Source of the DNA: Erpobdella octoculata
Taxonomy: Eukaryota; Annelida; Clitellata; Hirudinida; Erpobdellidae
Direction of reading: 5' to 3'
Assembly: GCA_963978895.1 (NCBI GenBank)
Contig: OZ022240.1
Span: 9,805,807 to 9,869,806 of the forward strand
DNA length: 64,000 bases
A program made the position numbers and the translations under genes. Below, piece by piece: positions 45,401 through 57,400 of the stretch (positions are counted from its first letter, which is position 1; each line of letters opens with the position of its first letter). The notes beneath the pieces were generated by a model, which saw nothing but the letters and a program-made list of their open reading frames with translations, did not search any database and was not told where the DNA came from.

Positions 45401-48400
45401 AAGTGCAACTAAAATCCAAATAGAAGGTTATCAAATTGCTTTGAATAAATTTAATAAAGCAGATTGTAATGCCATGATAGTAGTTCTAACATCAAATATG
45501 ACCGATGAAATATACGAACAAGTCCGTTCGCTGGTTAACTCAAGAGACGTTTGGCTAGAACTTCATCGGTTGTATGATGATGTGCATGAAGATCGAGCGT
45601 ACAACATGTGCATGAAATTTTTCAGTTATAAAATTGATGATAATGATGATGTAGTTACTCATATTACAAAATTAAAGAATATTTGGAAAGAGTTAAAAGT
45701 TGACTTAGAAAAAGATGAGAACAAAGATTTATTGCTTATGTGTAGAATCATAGAAACTTTGCCAGATAGGTTTTTCTCATTTTCTGCAAGTTGGAGATTG
45801 CTGAACAAGATTGAAAGAACGGTGGAAGCTCTCACAAATCAATTGTGTAGTTATGAAAGAGCGTTGGCGAATAAAAATGTTTCCAGTAAAAACCAAGAGG
45901 TGTTATTTGCAAAAGCTTCAAGTGAAAAGTCATTGCAGAAACTGAAATATCAGAAACAGAATAAGATGCTTAGTAATTCAACTAAAGTTTTATGTCATTA
46001 CTGTAAAGCACCAGGACACATAGTTAGAAATTGTGAAAAATGGCATTCTAAACCAAGAAATAGCAATCAAAGTGAAGTCAAGAAGGAATCACTGGTTGTA
46101 ATGGAGTCAAGTGTTTTTGTTGTTGATGAGTCAGAACATGCTAATGAATGGTTTTTCGACAATGGTGCAACGTGTCATCTGACATTCAGAAAAGATAGAT
46201 TCCAGAGTTTTGACAGATTTTCTCAACCGAAAAAACTGTATGTTGCAAATGGAAATTTTATAGAAGCTGTTGGAAAAGATACTGTTCTACTTCAAGTGAA
46301 AGTGAATAATAGATGGAAGACAGTAGAATTAACTGATGTTTGGTATGTGCCAACAGTTAAAAGAAATCTATTTTCAGTAATTGCAACGCAAGATAAAAAC
46401 AAAAATAGTTCTTTTGTTTCTACATCAAGATATTGTTATCTAATTGTAAATAACAAGAAAGTAATTGTTGGAACAAGAGAAAATAATGGAGGTTTATTTA
46501 AACTCACAGCCAAAACCGTTCAACCACTCAATTCTGATGCCGAAGTAAATTTTGTCAATGATAAAGATGCATTACAGTTATATCATGAACGAATGGGACA
46601 TCAGAATAAGAAACATGTTAAAGTGGTTATTAAAAGAGAACTGAACATTGATGTTGGTATAGACAGCAAACTATGCGAAGGCTGTGTCTACGGAAAGTTA
46701 CATAGATTAAAGTTTGGAACAAGAGTAAGAGCATCAAGACCAGGAGAACTAATTCATGCCGATGTCTGTGGTCCATTCTGCTTCTCTTCTTCCAATTTTC
46801 GATACTTTGTTCTGTTCAAAGACGATTTCAGCGGTTATCAGTTTGTTTATTTCCTAAAAGAAAAGTCTGAAGTATCGCAGAAGTTTCGACAAATGTTTGC
46901 AGAATCAAGAATAATGGGTCATACAGTCTCTGAACTCTTAAGTGACAATGGAGGAGAATTTGACAACAAAGAAGTCAGATCAATCTTGCAGAAAGAAGGA
47001 GTTCGACAGCGTCTAACTGTGCCATACACGCCGCAACAGAATGGTTGCAGTGAGCGTGAAAATCGCACACTAGTTGAAGCTGCTAGAGCTATGAGGTTGG
47101 CTCATGAAGAACTGCCTACATCCTCAATAGAACTGGACCATCGTCGGTGGAGGGAAAGTCGCCATATGAGTTATGGTTTGACAGGAAACCTAGAATTAAA
47201 CATCTTCGAGTTATCGGTAGCACAGCTTAGGTTCATATTCCTATGAAGAAACGAAAAAAATTTGATACCAAAGCTGAGAAGGATATTCTCGTTGGATATG
47301 AAGGCGATGACGGCTACAGAATTTTTGTTCGACAAGGAAATAAGATGTATCGATCAAGAGATGTTGTTTTCAATGAAAGAGTTATAAAGTCAAACGTCAT
47401 TGATTTACAAGAACATGATTGTCCTGATAATGTTATTTCTGTCGACAAAGAAATTAAAGATGATAACGAATTTGTGAGTGAAGAGGTTTCTAATGATGTT
47501 CCCAATAATAGTTCTGCCTCGGCTGATAAAGAAGATGAACAAAAGACCAAAGGCATGACTCTACGTGATAGAAAAAATATGAAGAAACCATCCCGTTATG
47601 ATGATTTTGTTATGTGAGGTATGTGAACCAGAGAATTATGATGATGCCGTTCACAGTAAGAATAAAGATGAATGGTTGAAGGCCATGAACAGTGAAATGC
47701 AGTCATTAAAAGAAAATCAAACATGGGACTTGGTGTATTCTCCAAAAGATCGTAAGATAATACGATGCAAATGGGTCTACAAGATAAAGAACAATCCAGA
47801 TGGTTCTGTCGAACGTTTTAAAGCCAGGCTTGTTGTAAAAGGTTTCTCTCAGAAAAAGGGCATTGACTATGAAGAAACTTTTAGTCCTGTGGTTAGAAGT
47901 GTGACAATTAGAACATTGTTGAGTGTTGCTGCAAGTGAGAAAATGTCACTCATGCAGTTTGATGTATCCACTGCATTTTTGTACAGCAAATGAGTTTGAG
48001 GAAGAACTGAAGTCAGAGTTCAAGATAACAGCAAAACCTGCATCGTATTTCCTTGGATTAGAGATAAATAAAGATAAAGAAGGAAATGTTAAAGTCAGTC
48101 AGTCATCTTACACAAGGAAGATCCTTGAAAAGTTTGTAATGAGTCGATGTTGACCCTGTTCAACCCCTATAACAAAATCTGAGAAGGATTTAAGTGGAAA
48201 TGAAGCTGAAACTGAAGATTTGAAATTTCCTTACAGATTGGCGGTAGGTGCATTGATGTACTTGATGACGGGAACAAGACCAGAGATAGCCTATGCAGTT
48301 GGTGTAGCATCCAGAAGTTTGGAAAATCCCAGCAAGTCAAATGTAGTTCAGAGCAATGCATTGAAAGCCTACAGTGATGCTGATCATGGAGGAGACAAGA

Positions 48401-51400
48401 CAAGTGGAAGATCAACATCAGGAGTTTTATGCATGTTTGCCGGAGGAGTGGTCAGTTGGTCTAGTCAGCGTCAAGCCTCAGTCGCCCTTTCCACTACTTA
48501 TCAGGCATTTCTTCGTCAGAGAAAAGGTCTCAGAAGGAGAAGTTTCAGTGGAGCGCGTCACGACAGAACTCCAAGTTGCCAATGCCTTAACAAAACCGTT
48601 GTTGGGACCAAGACTGAAACAGTTATTAAGTATGATGGGACTTATGTAACATTTATATTTTATGATGGGACTTATGTAACATTTATGTTTTATGTTGTGT
48701 TTCTTTATAAAATGAGAAGGTGTTGAGATTTTTATTAAGGAACTGTATGTTATATTTGACTCTATCTTTTATGTCTATGTTGTCTATGTTGCATGTTAGG
48801 TGTCTAACCTACTTCCTTTTTTTCCCTTTCCCCGATGTACGAGTTGAAGTAGTTGTGTATGTTCGATATCTATTATTTCGTGTTCTTTTTGATCTAATAA
48901 AACTCTAAAAACTTAACAAGTACCACTGGCATTTTTGCTAATGTCTGACAAAAGTGGCAAAGATTAAAATAAAAGGAATGACAATTTTTTATTGTTTTTT
49001 TTTTGTGTTGAATTTGAAATGAACTAATAACTAACCGTTCAAAACAGCTAAGTGCACTTTTATTTCCACAGACGCTGCAAAAAATTGTTGAAATTTTGGC
49101 TGGCTTTATGGTCTATTTTGAATCAGCTAAGTGGCATGCATTGGAAACAGTTTCTCCTGATTCTGCTATTAAAGGATGCGTATTTCATCTGACACAGGCT
49201 GTATGGAGGAAAGCGCAAGAGCTGGTACTTTAGCCCACATACAACAGTGAAAAAATCATATACAACTTTATAAAATTAATGGAACTAGAATTGGAATGGA
49301 AATTATTTTATTAATGGTAATTAGAATTAGAATGGAAATAGGAATGAGAATGGAAATTATTTAGCGAAGAGAAATTGATTTAATCAGAAAACCATTTAAA
49401 CAGCAACTCGAACAAATGCCAGCCAATATCAAATGATTGGCATGACTTTAGCTTGTTAAAACTGGATAATGCCAGCCTTATCCTGACCTGGATGAGGTTT
49501 AGAATCAGAAAAATATTTCCAAGTACGATCTAGTACAGGAAAGAAAATACTGATAGTTGATATTACTAATTTAGTTTTAAAAATCAAAGTCTAAAAGGAG
49601 ATAAACTATTTAAGAAATTTAGAAACATCTAGGACCTATTTTTTGAAACCCATTATGGAATGTGGAGTAAAGTTTTACCCGGATGCCCTACCTGCGAACC
49701 TCCCTTTAGTCGCCTTTTACGACACGCATAGGAGGTTACATGGTAGTTCTATTCTATCAGCCCCAACAACAAAGCTATTATTATTTTATAATGTTTTTAT
49801 TTCTACACCTGTCTCTCAAATGAATAATTATGAGATATTTTTTATGTTACACTCTTGACGATGGCTAAGCCTGTAGCTGACGCAAGTATTCAGTGATTAA
49901 CGAAAACAGTGAAATGTTTGATCAAAATAAACATTTCTTACTCTGCATTAAAAGTTTGTCCTTGTTATCCTTATAACATTGAAAAACTAATCTCTAGCTG
50001 GTTTAAAGCTTAAAAAACATTGACAAATAAGTACTATTTTTAGTACTAACAGAAGCCACTTGAAATGAATTTGTGGTTCCTCGGTGGTCGATATCATGGC
50101 AAAGACATGAAACAAACAGTGAGAAAGCCTCCAAGTCACTGAGAGTAACAATGTTATACTTGTCTTATTTGTAATGTAACTAAATCGAGAGTAGGTCATG
50201 AAATTTCAACAATTTTAAAGATATATATAATATATAAATAAATATATATAAATGCAATAATCTGACCTGATGAGAGATAGTACTTTAGTATTTCTTAGAA
50301 TTAGATAACAAAAATGAAGCACGGCAAATGCGTGTGACCAGTTGTGGTAAGGAGGATCCCTGTAGCCCTTCCGTACCATTAATATGAACCTGTAAACAAA
50401 TAAAAAGAAGTACAATTACCTTCACAAGTAATATTCAAATGTAGCGAAATTTGTGCTTTTGTGGTGCCATTTTAAAGAACAACTAAAGCACTCCCTCACA
50501 TCCCTGAAGAACATCAAAGCAGTAAAAAAGTCTCATTTTTATTTTTTGTTTCAATTCAAAAAATTTTTAATTTATGTCAATTATGTCCTTTTTCAACCTA
50601 ATGTCTTTCTCTCGCTGGACTGTGAAACCAGAACTCCACACCACATGATTAAATATTCCTAACAAAATATAAAAATGTACAAAGATTTCTTTTTCTTGTT
50701 TACTTTTTCTAATTTGTACCTTCCCCTTGCGAACGTATGATTTTAAGCACAGGCCATAGAAGGAGGGCTAAAAAGGTATTTTGTCATATTCGAAACATTT
50801 TTATGAATGGTGTATCTAAATTTTTTAATATTATTTTAGCCCCATAATGTTTTAATAGAATGTTTAAATGCAAATTAACCATTTATTAAAATCTACAGAA
50901 ATGATGATTGCTTTTTATACTTCCTAAACTCATCAATAACTTCGTTGTGGTCCAAGCCAATATCTTTATTGATAAATAAAAGGCTGAGTCTATTTATCCT
51001 GACTTCGCACAAGCCGCACATTGTCGACTTCAAGCAACTTTTTATATATTTTAAGGCACAATGGGGGCTTTCGCCATGTGCGGCAATGACCGGAAGTGTT
51101 GCAAAAATGTGCTGAGCATGTACCTATTTCCAGAGCCAATTCAGGCGCTACCATTACGTTATCAGATAGTGCTTCCCCTCCAATACCTCTGCCATCTCAG
51201 GTTTCCAGAGGTCAATCCTGTGTCGGGAAAAATCTTACGGTATAACTTACCAGCTCTCCAAATATCTTTAAAAAACCATTTATTGACATAAGCTGGCAGA
51301 AATGCACTAATCTGACTGGCTGCAGACATGTGATTGTTGAATCTTTCATCAGCTTTGTGGTGCAGGTGTCAATGAATGACAAGAATTATGCTCTTTTGAA

Positions 51401-54400
51401 GTACTACTGGGCAGTTTTCCACGATGCCAAAATTACGTCGCCGGCAAAGGGGGAGCCATAACAGGATGCCCACCTAAATACGCCTACTTGATATAGCCTT
51501 GAATCTCAAAAGTTTTCTGATTGTCTATTCTAATAATTAAGTAAGTTCGTCTGTCTGTAACTCAATAATATATATTTACTATTCAGTACCATTAAAGAAA
51601 AACTTACAAAAATTAAGATATAAAGTTAAAAACCGCATACTTACAAACATATCTAAATTTATAACAATAAATTTCTTACACACCTGGAGAGACTGTCAAT
51701 CCTGATTCTGAATCGAGTTATGAACCCAAGATCATCAAACATAGAAAGAATGACCTTTAATTCAAAGAGATGCAATAAGTACAGAAAAGTATTTAATTTG
51801 CGAATGGTAATTAAATTTCAGCCTTTTCTGTTTATAGAAAAAAAAATGACCAATGGCATTTTTTCTGGTGGTACACTGCGAGGAACACATGAAAATGTGC
51901 AGAAATCTTCCAAAAGATCAGTCAAGCAGATGGTAGGACTTAATGCAAGAATATTCACATCTTCTGCTGCAACCTAAAAATAAACATAACAGCATTTAAA
52001 CTCACACATCTTACAGCTAGCTAATGTATAGTGAGCATGGAATTTTTTTCCTTCCCCTGCGAAAGTCCCCATAAATTCCGGTTTTTATTGGTTCTCGAAA
52101 ATGTCTAATTTTTCAAAATTAAAAAAAAATCAAGTTAGTACTGGAACTAAATAATTAACTTCGCATATTAAAACCTTTTGAATGCTCTGAGGTATCTTAA
52201 ATGTAAAGATAAGTGCATTAAGCCACTTTTGAGCTTTTGTACAAACAGATAACACAGTAACCACTAACATTTTGAAATGATGGTTATGTAACATTTAAGT
52301 TTTTTAATAATTAACAAGTATGTAAAAGATTCTTATTATGCCGTGAAGGTGTTAAGGACAGATATTTACAACAAAAGAAATATTTAAAAATAAATGAACC
52401 TGCATGTGATAGATCATAAGTTCATTTGAAAGCTTGCTTCGATGTTGTGAGTCTGTTGCTTTCTTGTACAGCAGGCTCTGTTGAACATAAACTAATTCAA
52501 AACTAGTAAAAAATGAAGTACATTTGAATAAAACTATATATCAAGCAGTTAAGTAAATGAAAAAGTAACAGAGAATTAAATATAAATATGATTATTACTT
52601 ACATGCATTATGCTAATACAACAGTAAACTGAAAATGCTTGAGCTATATTTTCATCATACGAGGTAAACTTTGACCCATTTAATTTGTTGCACAATTGAG
52701 CAACTCCAATAACATCACCTGGAATGCAAAAAAAACAAATTACAGCAAATTTAAATTCCTAACTGAAGTAATTACCTCTGTAGCAAAAACATTCTTTTTA
52801 AAAACTGCTATAATAGCTAATTTGAAAATGAAGAATAAAAAGACTTACAAACCTTTGTCATCTTTAATAGGAAAACATAAAAGATTTCTGAAAAAAAAAA
52901 ACGAAGAAAATTTTAATGACCACACGTACTCCAAATAAGTAATAATGAAATATAACTAACCTAGTCTTAAATAAGTGATAATGAAATATAACTAACCTAG
53001 TCTTAAATAAGTGATAATGAAATATAACTAACCTAGTCTTAAATAAGTGATAATGAAATATAACTAACCTAGTCTTAAATAAGTGATAATGAAATATAAC
53101 TAACCTAGTTTTAAATAAGCGATAAAGAAATATAACTAACCTTGTTTTAAATCCAGTAGCCTCATCAATTCCCTTGTAAAAAAGATGGTGTGAATAAGCA
53201 TCATCGATATTCAACATGTCTCCTGTCGTGGCAACATGACCTGCAATTCCTTTTGAGCTAGGAATTCGAACCTCTTTTGGATACTGTAACATAATATTGA
53301 TCTTTAAAATAAGTAAATTACACGTTTTGGAAACTTAATAATACACTTTGGCTGGCTGGTGAGGAAAATAAACTTAAAAACTAAACACTGTAGAGAGTTC
53401 AGGTTTTTGCATTAGATTTGTGGCAAAAGGGTTATTTTATTAACATTGCTTATAATTTATAGTAGTAGTTCATAATTTTTAATTGCTAATATATAAATAT
53501 AAAATTTTATAAAAACTTAATTGTCACGCACTCCAACAATGGAACGTCTGTGTTTAAAAGCAGACAGATTTCAGCATTTAAAAGTGCGGAGACAAGAGAA
53601 GGTCTGAGACTAACCTTTCAGACATATTCATAGCATAGATAATCTCAATAAAATCAAGTGATCGAGTGACCATATGATAATATCATGCAATTAGATTTCT
53701 GAACAAAACGTTCTCAAAAATTATGAGACCATCACGACAATCTGATTGGATAAAATTATTTACACTAAGCTTGTTGATTGGCTCGCACCATAGCTGTGCT
53801 TAATCTAATTCCCATTTTCTAAAATAACCAACTATCGTATATACTCGGGTATAAGTCGATCCGAGTATAAGTCGAAGTGTACTTTTTGAGGTAAAATAGC
53901 GTCCAAAATCGACGGCTCGAGTATAAGTCGAAGCCAAAAAATAATAAACTAACAAAAATTAATTAATTAAATCTTGAGCCTCGTCATCAGAATCACCATA
54001 CATTTCGTCATATTGTTCCTGTGTAATTTTCATATCTGCTGTGTATTCGTCATCATCTTTGCTGTTGCTTACAGTTACTGATTCGTTGTCATCTTGGAAT
54101 AGTAAGCATTTGCTATACCACATTTTAAAAAAAGATTTGGGAAATGTCTTTTCTTTAAAAAAAAATGTAAAAACAACGAAAACGCTCAACTAAACATAGT
54201 TCAATTTTTAGGGCCATTTTATTTAAATGGCCAGCTCCAAAAATCTTCAGTATATTCAGTCTCTCGTGTATAAGTCGAAGTCGTTTTTTGGCATCCTAAA
54301 AGAGGTATAAATTTCTCAACTTATACCGGAGTATATACGGTGAATCCATGAAATAATTAAATAAAAATAACATGAATAATCATGTTACTTATCTACGATA

Positions 54401-57400
54401 AAATCACAAAAACATTAAATCCAATAGCACAAGTGTGAGGCGTTCTAGCAACCCAATCCCAAGGGTCGGTGTTCAACTTATATAAACATAATACAAACAC
54501 ATTTAAATCAGTGTCTGTTGTGCCTTCAAACCCCAAGTGTTACATTAATTCTCACTTTGGACTCTTTTGAAAAACTTTACCCTACCCCTTTAGCAATGCA
54601 AGTGAACTCCTTGCTAAAGGGAGTTACACTGGTGACGCCAGTGAGACTCGAACTGGCAACCTAACGATCAACAGGCGAAAACTCTACCACTCTGCCACCA
54701 GCAGGCGCTGTGGTGGAATATTGAAAATATGGCAAAATATAATGCTATTTCCATCCATTGGACCTCATTTAGAATTAGTACCTCACCTGCCATGCACATT
54801 TTCTATCAACAATTGTTGTTGTTTCTTAACTTTTTTCACAAACATGGTTTTAAAGCATTTGCGATGCCATCATAGAAATATCAGTTTGAATGCAATTTAA
54901 GATTTTTTTTAAATAATGGTTTTATATTTATTTATGTGTTATCAAAGAATGCTCAATATTCCAACCTCAGAATCTGTGTTTTTATGCCCATCAAAAATTT
55001 TTGCTACCAATTCATTGGACTCCTTATCAAGAAGAAATACAGAACATCTAGAATGGATAAAAAAATAACTTAATAAATTTATTTAAGTTAAAGAGCAACT
55101 TTCAGTACAAATGAGCAATATCTAAACCAGAGTTGGCTGAAATTCCACTATTTTGGACCCAACCAATCATTCACTGCCACATTTTTAAGATACTGACCCA
55201 ACCTGACCCAATTAAAATAGTGGGCTACTTTTTTTTGTTTTTTGGTATATAATAGTTTATAGTCCTTTACACCAGGTGTTTTAAGACTCTAGTTGGCTAC
55301 AACATAGACATACAATAAATACTTCATAACAAAGAAACAAAAATTTTGTATATTTAAATATCAATGTGACCTATTACCAATTTAAAATTTGAATAATCAA
55401 GAGGTAAAGTTCTAGTATAGCGTCATCGGCCGATTTCTATAAAAACCCGGTTTAAAAAACTGTTCAATATAATAAGCTCAGAACATTATCAGAACATACT
55501 ACGAAAAAGTTTTTTACAGAAAAACTTACTAAAAACCGACTTAAAGCAAAAATATCCAAAGGCAATGTTGATACGCGAAATAATACAATTCAAGGAATGA
55601 AAAGTAAAGAGAAATAAAATAAAAAATACAATATTAAAATAACAAATAAATGTTAAAGTGTTCAAAATAATTGTTTAATTATTTAATAAGCATCTTAAAT
55701 TTAAAAAATTTTTCCCTGTTTCCCTTCCCGCTTACTCTTACGATCCCGGTCGCTTTCCCGCTTCCGGTCGCTTTTCCGCTTCCGGTCGCTTTCCCGCTCC
55801 AGGTCACTTTTCCGCTCTCGATCGCTTTCTCGCTCACGCTTGCTCTCCTCTTCCTGGTTGCTTTCTCGTTCACTCTCTTGTTCTCCACACGATTCCGGTA
55901 GCAATCATGACCTCTAAGAAATATGGTCGAAACCGTAATAAAGACAACCAAGCAACCAACTACTTTTACTTTGATACTATTTTATTTTTTCTTGGCGTTT
56001 GGCTGCTAATTTATTGTTCTTAATGTGTTTTTTTTATTTGTATTAAGGCATATTGAGAAAACCGTCGCATTTAAAGAAACTGCTTCAGATATGGAGCGAG
56101 ATACGCAACTCGTACTTCTAAAACGAACTATTATTTTTCAAGTTTTAATTTCCATAATTTAAATTTTTAATTTCTTTTCCTAAATTGTCTATTTTTATTT
56201 TAAATGTGTTTAATTTTAATTTTCTTTTTTCCCACTGTTCACTTCTATCGCTATTGACAAATAGATCTTCACCGGGAACTACATTAGCTTCGGCAGCAAT
56301 TTTTAAACGTTCTAAAGTGCTATAATTACTGGTTTTTTAAACTATTTATGTTGTAATTAGTCATTAGTTTTGTTTTAAATATCATTTACGTTAAAAACCG
56401 GTCATTTTTCACCGAAATCGGCCGATGACGCTATACTAGAACTTTACCAATTTATTTTTGACCTGAAGTGACCAATGGATCAAAACTTTTGACCCACTTA
56501 CTACTCTGGTTTTAAGAATACATCACCACACACAAACTATTTTAGAAATAAATTGTAACATAAAAATCATCGGAAGAGACCTTTCAGCTTGAGTCAGTGA
56601 TCGAGCTTCCTGCATAATCTCACTGAGAAGTTGAGCCAAGTCACCTGCAAAAAATGGACATACAAATTCTTACAAATCTCTTTCTTAAACCTCAATTTCT
56701 CAACAAAAGTCTAAATCTAGATATTCTCTTGATACAGCAGAGTTTATCTAAATATATTTCCTGTGTCCTACCCTAGTTGCCATTAACGACACAGATACAT
56801 AATCCTGGAGGTCTAATTTAAGAAACATGACTTCAAAATTACGACGCATGACTTACCAACACAATCTATAAAAATCTATAAAAAAATAAATGCAACAATC
56901 ATCAGTCATCTCACCTAAATGTGTGAAGAGATTCTTGGCAACTTGGAGAAGAACCTTTGCAAAATATTATCGTTGTTAATAAAAATGTCAAAGATGAACA
57001 CAAACTGTACGAATTAGTAATCTACTTAAATTAACAACTTCTTTTCTTCATAGAAAACTCTGCCTCGCTAATTGCAAGCCAGTCCCAAGCCTGGATAAAG
57101 GAGGAGGGACAGTTAAAAGGATCAAACTTTGATTCACGACAGGAAGTACTTATGTGCTTCCTACTCAGCCAATTCAGACTTAAAACACTTGGTGTAAACT
57201 ATCATAGTTAAAAAAAAAAAATTCTTCATAGAATTTCCTGAAGTCTTTGTTCAATGAACAGTAGATCTAATTTATGATCATGCGAAAAATTTTGATGCTT
57301 TCAAAAACTGTTCTGCATAATCTGGCTTTCAATAGACACTGGCGGATCTAGCAAACTTTTGAGGGGGGGGCAAGTTTGAGGCCAAATAAAAAATTTTAGT

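Larger units (their letters stand above)
44848..48918 (+). mobile_element. Ty1/copia LTR retrotransposon, full length but internally deleted
   Basis: The element has two LTRs of 199 and 198 bp, TGTTGAG..TTAACA ends and a 5-bp duplication AGTAC (44843..44847, 48919..48923). A primer-binding site GGTTATGGGACC starts directly after the 5' LTR (45047), and a polypurine stretch AATGAGAAGG precedes the 3' LTR. The gene order gag-protease-integrase-RT-RNase H is the copia order. Only about four differences separate the LTRs, so insertion was recent, yet pol has frameshifts and deletions. Confidence 0.96.
44520..49260 (+). pseudogene. MULE transposase remnant 3, split by copia
   Basis: 44520..44720 encodes [20 protein letters not shown] and [20 protein letters not shown], the N-terminal part of the MULE domain including the W-x-x-D-G-T-F mark. 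The copia element then interrupts at 44848. The sequence resumes at 48919 and includes [17 protein letters not shown] near 49175..49230. It is a close paralogue of remnant 2 (39950..41110): the non-coding spacer and core are nearly the same, including the stop after the core. Confidence 0.85.
24437..50050 (-). other. 25.6-kb PDE2 intron filled with transposons
   Basis: The exon ending QVAS|gttagt at 50051 must join the exon [10 protein letters not shown] at 24436, since phase and homology match. The whole interval is therefore intronic. It holds, from low to high coordinate, a LINE split by piggyBac and hAT, a hAT fragment, MULE and gypsy fragments, another hAT fragment, a second gypsy, a second MULE, a second LINE with a P-like insert, a 15-bp minisatellite and a copia element within a third MULE copy. 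The other introns of the gene are mostly below 1 kb except the one at 56955..61942. Confidence 0.9.

Noticed and set aside
52943..53140. CRISPR-like regular repeat array (also 62260..62428 and 44175..44399)
   Set aside because: Units are directly tandem with no unique spacers, and the DNA is animal nuclear sequence.
55671..55951. Arg/Ser/Glu-rich or Pro/Phe/Leu-rich open frames (also 63105..63419)
   Set aside because: They follow the CCGGTCGCTTTCCCGC units of a dispersed repeat and lack any homology or splice context.
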